A stretch of DNA of 9,885 bases from Burkholderiales bacterium (GTDB taxonomy: Bacteria; Pseudomonadota; Gammaproteobacteria; Burkholderiales; Burkholderiaceae_C): NCBI GenBank assembly GCA_006227785.1, contig SBFU01000166.1, positions 1-9,885 of the forward strand, in the 5' to 3' direction. Shown one piece after another: positions 5,730 through 9,885 of this stretch. Within the stretch, counting starts at the first letter, position 1, and every line of letters begins with the position of its first letter. Made by a program: the position numbers and the translations under genes. The notes under the pieces were generated by a model. The model saw nothing but the letters and a program-made list of their open reading frames with translations, was not told the DNA's origin and ran no database searches.

Positions 5730-6527
5730 ATGAAAACCATCACCTGGATTGGCGCCGCGCTGGCCGTGGCCTCCCTGACCGGCTGTGCCAGCCTCAATGA
5801 GGGGCACCCGAAACTGCCCATGGGGCAGGTCAAGGACGTGCAGACGGATTATTCACTGGGTCTGAGCTGTCTGGGTCAACGCATCGATCGCAGCGGACGG
5901 GGAACGGTCCAGGTGTTTGTCGACCCGATCCGCGACATGACCGTGCCCAGCGGATACGAGGAGCGGCGATTGAGCAGCGGTGGCAAGTGGTGGCTGATCA
6001 CAGCCTTGCAGAAAATCGACGCGCGCAAGATCGAGGTGGTGACCCAGGATGGCAGCAAGGCAGACCCACGCAACCCCGCTCACATTGTGCTCTCGGGCGC
6101 CTGGACGCAGGATGATCTGGAGCTTGGGCGCCAGGAGGGCGGACTCAAGGCCTGGTTGCCCAAGGTGGTGCTCGATCTGGGGGCACGCCGCTCTTACGAC
6201 GTGATCGCAGGCGACTTCGTCTCCAGCCGCAACGGTCGCGTGGCCCACGCCGCCGCGGTGAGCGTGGTGGTGTCGTCGGCCCGAGCCGGCATGAACCTGA
6301 AGGTGGAAGACGGTGACCGCAAACTCTCGCTGGGCTTTTCCCAACGTCTGAGCGAGGGTCCGCAATTCGCCCAGCGCCGCATTGCCGAGGCGGCGGTCAT
6401 GGTGCACATGGCCAGGGTCTTCGGTGTTGACTACCGACCCTGTATCGAGACCGAAACCACCCCCAGCGGGCCAGCCGCGGTCACGCCAGGCGCCTCCGCA
6501 GGCGCCCGCCGGTCATCGCGAGGCTGA
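5730..6527 (+). CDS. Outer-membrane-type lipoprotein, CsgG/HfaB-like pattern
   Basis: A 265-residue protein with a clear lipoprotein signal peptide: MKTITW, a hydrophobic core, then the lipobox LTGC with Cys19 as the lipidated residue. The residue after Cys19 is Ala, so no inner-membrane retention signal is seen and outer-membrane sorting is likely. The mature part resembles the CsgG/HfaB group of curli and holdfast secretion lipoproteins: VQVFVDPIRD (60-69), a helix and strand WWLITALQKIDARKIEVV (87-104), HIVLSGAWTQDD (118-129), a transmembrane-like alternating strand around 150-185 with NGR and AAAVSVVV, then a C-terminal helix ending AVMVHMARVFGVDYRPCIE (222-240). In CsgG such a protein forms an export pore. 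No curli or holdfast subunits are nearby, so a pore function is only a possibility. The last 25 residues are low-complexity Pro/Ala/Gly/Arg. The next gene starts 40 bases downstream and is probably co-transcribed. Confidence 0.72.
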   Translation: MKTITWIGAALAVASLTGCASLNEGHPKLPMGQVKDVQTDYSLGLSCLGQRIDRSGRGTVQVFVDPIRDMTVPSGYEERRLSSGGKWWLITALQKIDARKIEVVTQDGSKADPRNPAHIVLSGAWTQDDLELGRQEGGLKAWLPKVVLDLGARRSYDVIAGDFVSSRNGRVAHAAAVSVVVSSARAGMNLKVEDGDRKLSLGFSQRLSEGPQFAQRRIAEAAVMVHMARVFGVDYRPCIETETTPSGPAAVTPGASAGARRSSRG

Positions 6528-6567
6528 TCCGGTCTGCCCAAGCCAGGGTCCCATGGAGACCAGGTCC

Positions 6568-7086
6568 ATGTCCAGAACCCAGGCCCTGGCCCATTGCCTC
6601 TTCAACAGGCTGGCCGGGATGTGGACGGGCCTGGCCGCCGGCATCCTCCTGTGGCTGGTGCACCACCATGCGGCAGCCGTGCCCACAACGGCATTTCAGC
6701 CATTGCAACTGACGCCGCTTGTCTTGTCAGGTCTCTTGCTCGATGCCGGGCGTTGGCGCATGCGCTGGCGTCTCAACCGTGTCCGTCATCAGGCGTACCA
6801 GCAGCTCAACCGGCGCCGCATCGATCACCAGGTGCGCCTGGTGCAGGACCTGCTGACCATCCGCCGTCTGGCCATGGAGGCGTCTTCCCTGAACGAAGCT
6901 TCACAAAGGCTGCTGGACGAGCTGATTGTGGCTCACCACCGTCACCTGTCGAACCTGCAGCGCGGTGTCGGCGACAGCGACCTGATGGCACCTCTGCACA
7001 CAGGGGCCTATGCCGATGACACGGGGCATTCGACCTGGAGCGCTTCGCTTCAGCGGGAGCTGACTGCGCGTGACCACTGGCGATAG
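6568..7086 (+). CDS. Small membrane protein with probable coiled coil, function unknown
   Basis: I do not recognise this family. With the ATG at 6568 it has 172 residues; GGAG (6555-6558) lies nine bases upstream. The ATG at 6553 is the alternative and adds five residues. Two hydrophobic stretches (about 16-33 and 47-60) can span the membrane. They are followed by the strongly basic RWRMRWRLNRVRHQ (62-75), which by the positive-inside rule should be cytosolic. Residues about 75-133 are a charged helical region with heptad-like spacing of leucines, probably a coiled coil; the C-terminal 40 residues look disordered. Proximity to the lipoprotein gene suggests a joint envelope role. Its 3' end overlaps the convergent toroid gene by 37 bases. 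Codon use is similar to its neighbours, which supports a real gene. Confidence 0.62.
   Translation: MSRTQALAHCLFNRLAGMWTGLAAGILLWLVHHHAAAVPTTAFQPLQLTPLVLSGLLLDAGRWRMRWRLNRVRHQAYQQLNRRRIDHQVRLVQDLLTIRRLAMEASSLNEASQRLLDELIVAHHRHLSNLQRGVGDSDLMAPLHTGAYADDTGHSTWSASLQRELTARDHWR
7050..7086. other. Tail-to-tail overlap of two convergent genes
   Basis: The plus-strand membrane-protein gene ends at 7086 and the minus-strand toroid gene ends at 7050, so 37 bases encode both C-termini. There is no room for a separate terminator between the genes, so transcripts from the two strands should overlap. Confidence 0.6.
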
Positions 7087-8296
7087 GCCTGCATGGCCGC
7101 CATGGCGTGCTGCACATAGTCGATCCGGACCTCATGTGCGCGCCGGTCACCGTCCTGGCAGTCCGGGCTTGTCCGGCTGAAGCTCCCCAGCGACGGTGGC
7201 TCCAGCCGCTGGGCCCTGAGCAGAAAACCCATGCCCTTGCGTACCGAGCGCGCAATGGCGGCCTGGTCCTGGTGACCGTGCAGGAGTGGCAACACACCCA
7301 GCAAGCCCTCCAGGCGGGTGGCGGTGGGGGTGGTCCTCCCATCGTCCGTGAAGCCGCCCTGAGTGCAATCGGGCCCCTGGGCCGACGACTGTTCGCGCAG
7401 CATGAAGCCGGCCACCGAGAGGGCGTGCTCCATCAGCAGTGGTGCCAAGGCGGTCTTGCCGGGCGCGGGCTGCCAGCTGAAGCCTTCGGGCAGTGCCGCT
7501 TCCAGGGCCTGAGGTTGCTGCTGCCAGAGGCGACCGGTGGCCAGCAGGGCCCAGTGATCTGGCGGTGGATCTGGCAGGGTTTCGCGTTGCCGGGCCAGGG
7601 CGCGCAGGGCATCTATGGCGGCCTCCAGCCACCGCTGGTCTCCATCGTGTTCGAACAGCAGGATCAGGCCCAGTGCGGCCTCACCCGGGTAGTAAAGCGA
7701 CTCCCAATGCGGGTCGTGTTGACCCGACTGCAGAGCGTGCAGCGACTGGAAGCGGCCATCCGCCCGCTGCATCGAAAGGACGAATCGGGCCAGCGCCTGC
7801 ATGTCTTGCAGGGGCACATGGTCCGCACGTATCCGGCGCCACTGTGCCATGGCGGCCAGTGCCAACCCCGCCCCGCCGAGCTTGGCCACAGGGTAACCCC
7901 GTCGGCCACCGACGAGATCTGGGTCAGACCACAAGGCCAGGTCATCGGCACCGGGTCGTGAAGGTCGCAGGCAGCAGCGCTTGAGAAAAGCCAGGGAGTG
8001 ACCGATGCGATCCTGCTGGTCGACATCGGGTGGGTGTTCCAGGTGGTACTCGGCCAGCGCCAGCAGACTCCCGGCATGTCGCAGCAGGTTGTAGCGTCCG
8101 GTGTCGGCCTCGGCCGTCAGCGCGTGGCGTCGGTAGACCATCTTGCCTTGGGCGTCCATCTGGTCGTGCAGATAGCGGGCCGCCAGGTGCAGACGGTGGT
8201 CGATCGAGGGCCCCTGATGCACGGCTTTTTCGGCGGGTTGGGCAAGACCCGGCGCCAGGGCCATGAGCACCGCCGCCACGAGGGGCCGCATGCGCA

Positions 8297-8297
<1 letters not shown>
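7050..8297 (-). CDS. Exported protein, predicted (alpha/alpha) toroid fold
   Basis: With the ATG at 8297 the protein has 415 residues. A signal peptide is evident (MRMR, hydrophobic 5-19, likely cleavage near Ala19 or Ala22), so it acts in the periplasm or beyond. The rest is almost all helical hairpins in the style of six-hairpin glycosidases, epimerases and related toroids. Landmark motifs are KMVYRRH (52-58), GRYNLLRHAGSLLALAEY (67-84), KLGGAGLALAAM (139-150), DGRFQS (180-185), SLYYPGEAALGL (200-211), DHWALLAT (247-254) and RIDYVQHAMAAM (391-402). These invariant-looking motifs suggest an enzyme with a carbohydrate or polymer substrate, but I cannot name the reaction. I chose 8297 because its A is the last base of the upstream TGA (TGATG coupling); the GTG at 8306 is an alternative that adds three residues. 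Cys108 and Cys109 are adjacent, and Cys311 and Cys380 could pair. Confidence 0.75.

Positions 8298-9885
<1,588 letters not shown>

Noticed and set aside
7107..7961. Plus-strand open frame antisense to the toroid gene
   Set aside because: No domain pattern or ribosome binding site; the minus-strand frame has a signal peptide and conserved motifs.

Overview
The window is GC-rich bacterial DNA with dense, short-spaced genes and strongly GC-ending codons. Gene content, gene order style and the structure of the one large intergenic region fit a betaproteobacterium of the Burkholderiales, possibly Comamonadaceae. That placement is inferred from style and family membership, not from a marker gene.

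Layout. (1) 128-2806 (+) encodes a Pat/YfiQ-type protein: an ADP-forming acyl-CoA synthetase-like region followed by a GNAT lysine acetyltransferase domain. (2) 2807-3257 is a 451-base gene-free stretch, and it is the most remarkable part of the window. It has the architecture of a bacterial chromosomal replication origin: an AT-rich unwinding region (about 2898-2934), five tandem DnaA-trio triplets (2930-2944), a short GC-rich spacer, a near-consensus DnaA box (2959-2967), a near-consensus IHF site (2986-2998) and two full-consensus DnaA boxes (3077-3085 and 3105-3113). No dnaA, dnaN, rpmH, repA or parAB lies in the window. Hand counts of sampled lines show C over G on the + strand to the left and mostly G over C for several kb to the right, as expected across an origin. 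(3) 3258-5651 (+) is a tightly overlapping three-gene operon: a DUF4956 membrane protein, a VTC-type polyphosphate polymerase domain protein and an exported phytase-like/esterase-like propeller protein. (4) 5730-7086 (+) carries a lipoprotein with a CsgG/HfaB-like pattern and a small membrane protein with a probable coiled coil. (5) On the minus strand, 8297-9885 is the 3' part of an exported-type S8 (subtilisin-like) peptidase with DUF5666 repeats and a run of 30 aspartates. It is followed, with a one-base stop/start overlap, by a signal-peptide-bearing protein predicted to be an alpha/alpha toroid (7050-8297). The toroid gene converges on the membrane-protein gene, and the two coding regions overlap by 37 bases.

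How the genes may work together. The DUF4956/VTC/phytase-like operon looks like one functional unit handling a phosphorylated polymer: a membrane partner, a cytosolic triphosphate-tunnel polymerase and a periplasmic hydrolase-like protein. The S8 peptidase and toroid protein are translationally linked and probably act in the same envelope compartment. The Pat-like enzyme is a regulator of acyl-CoA metabolism with no evident link to its neighbours.
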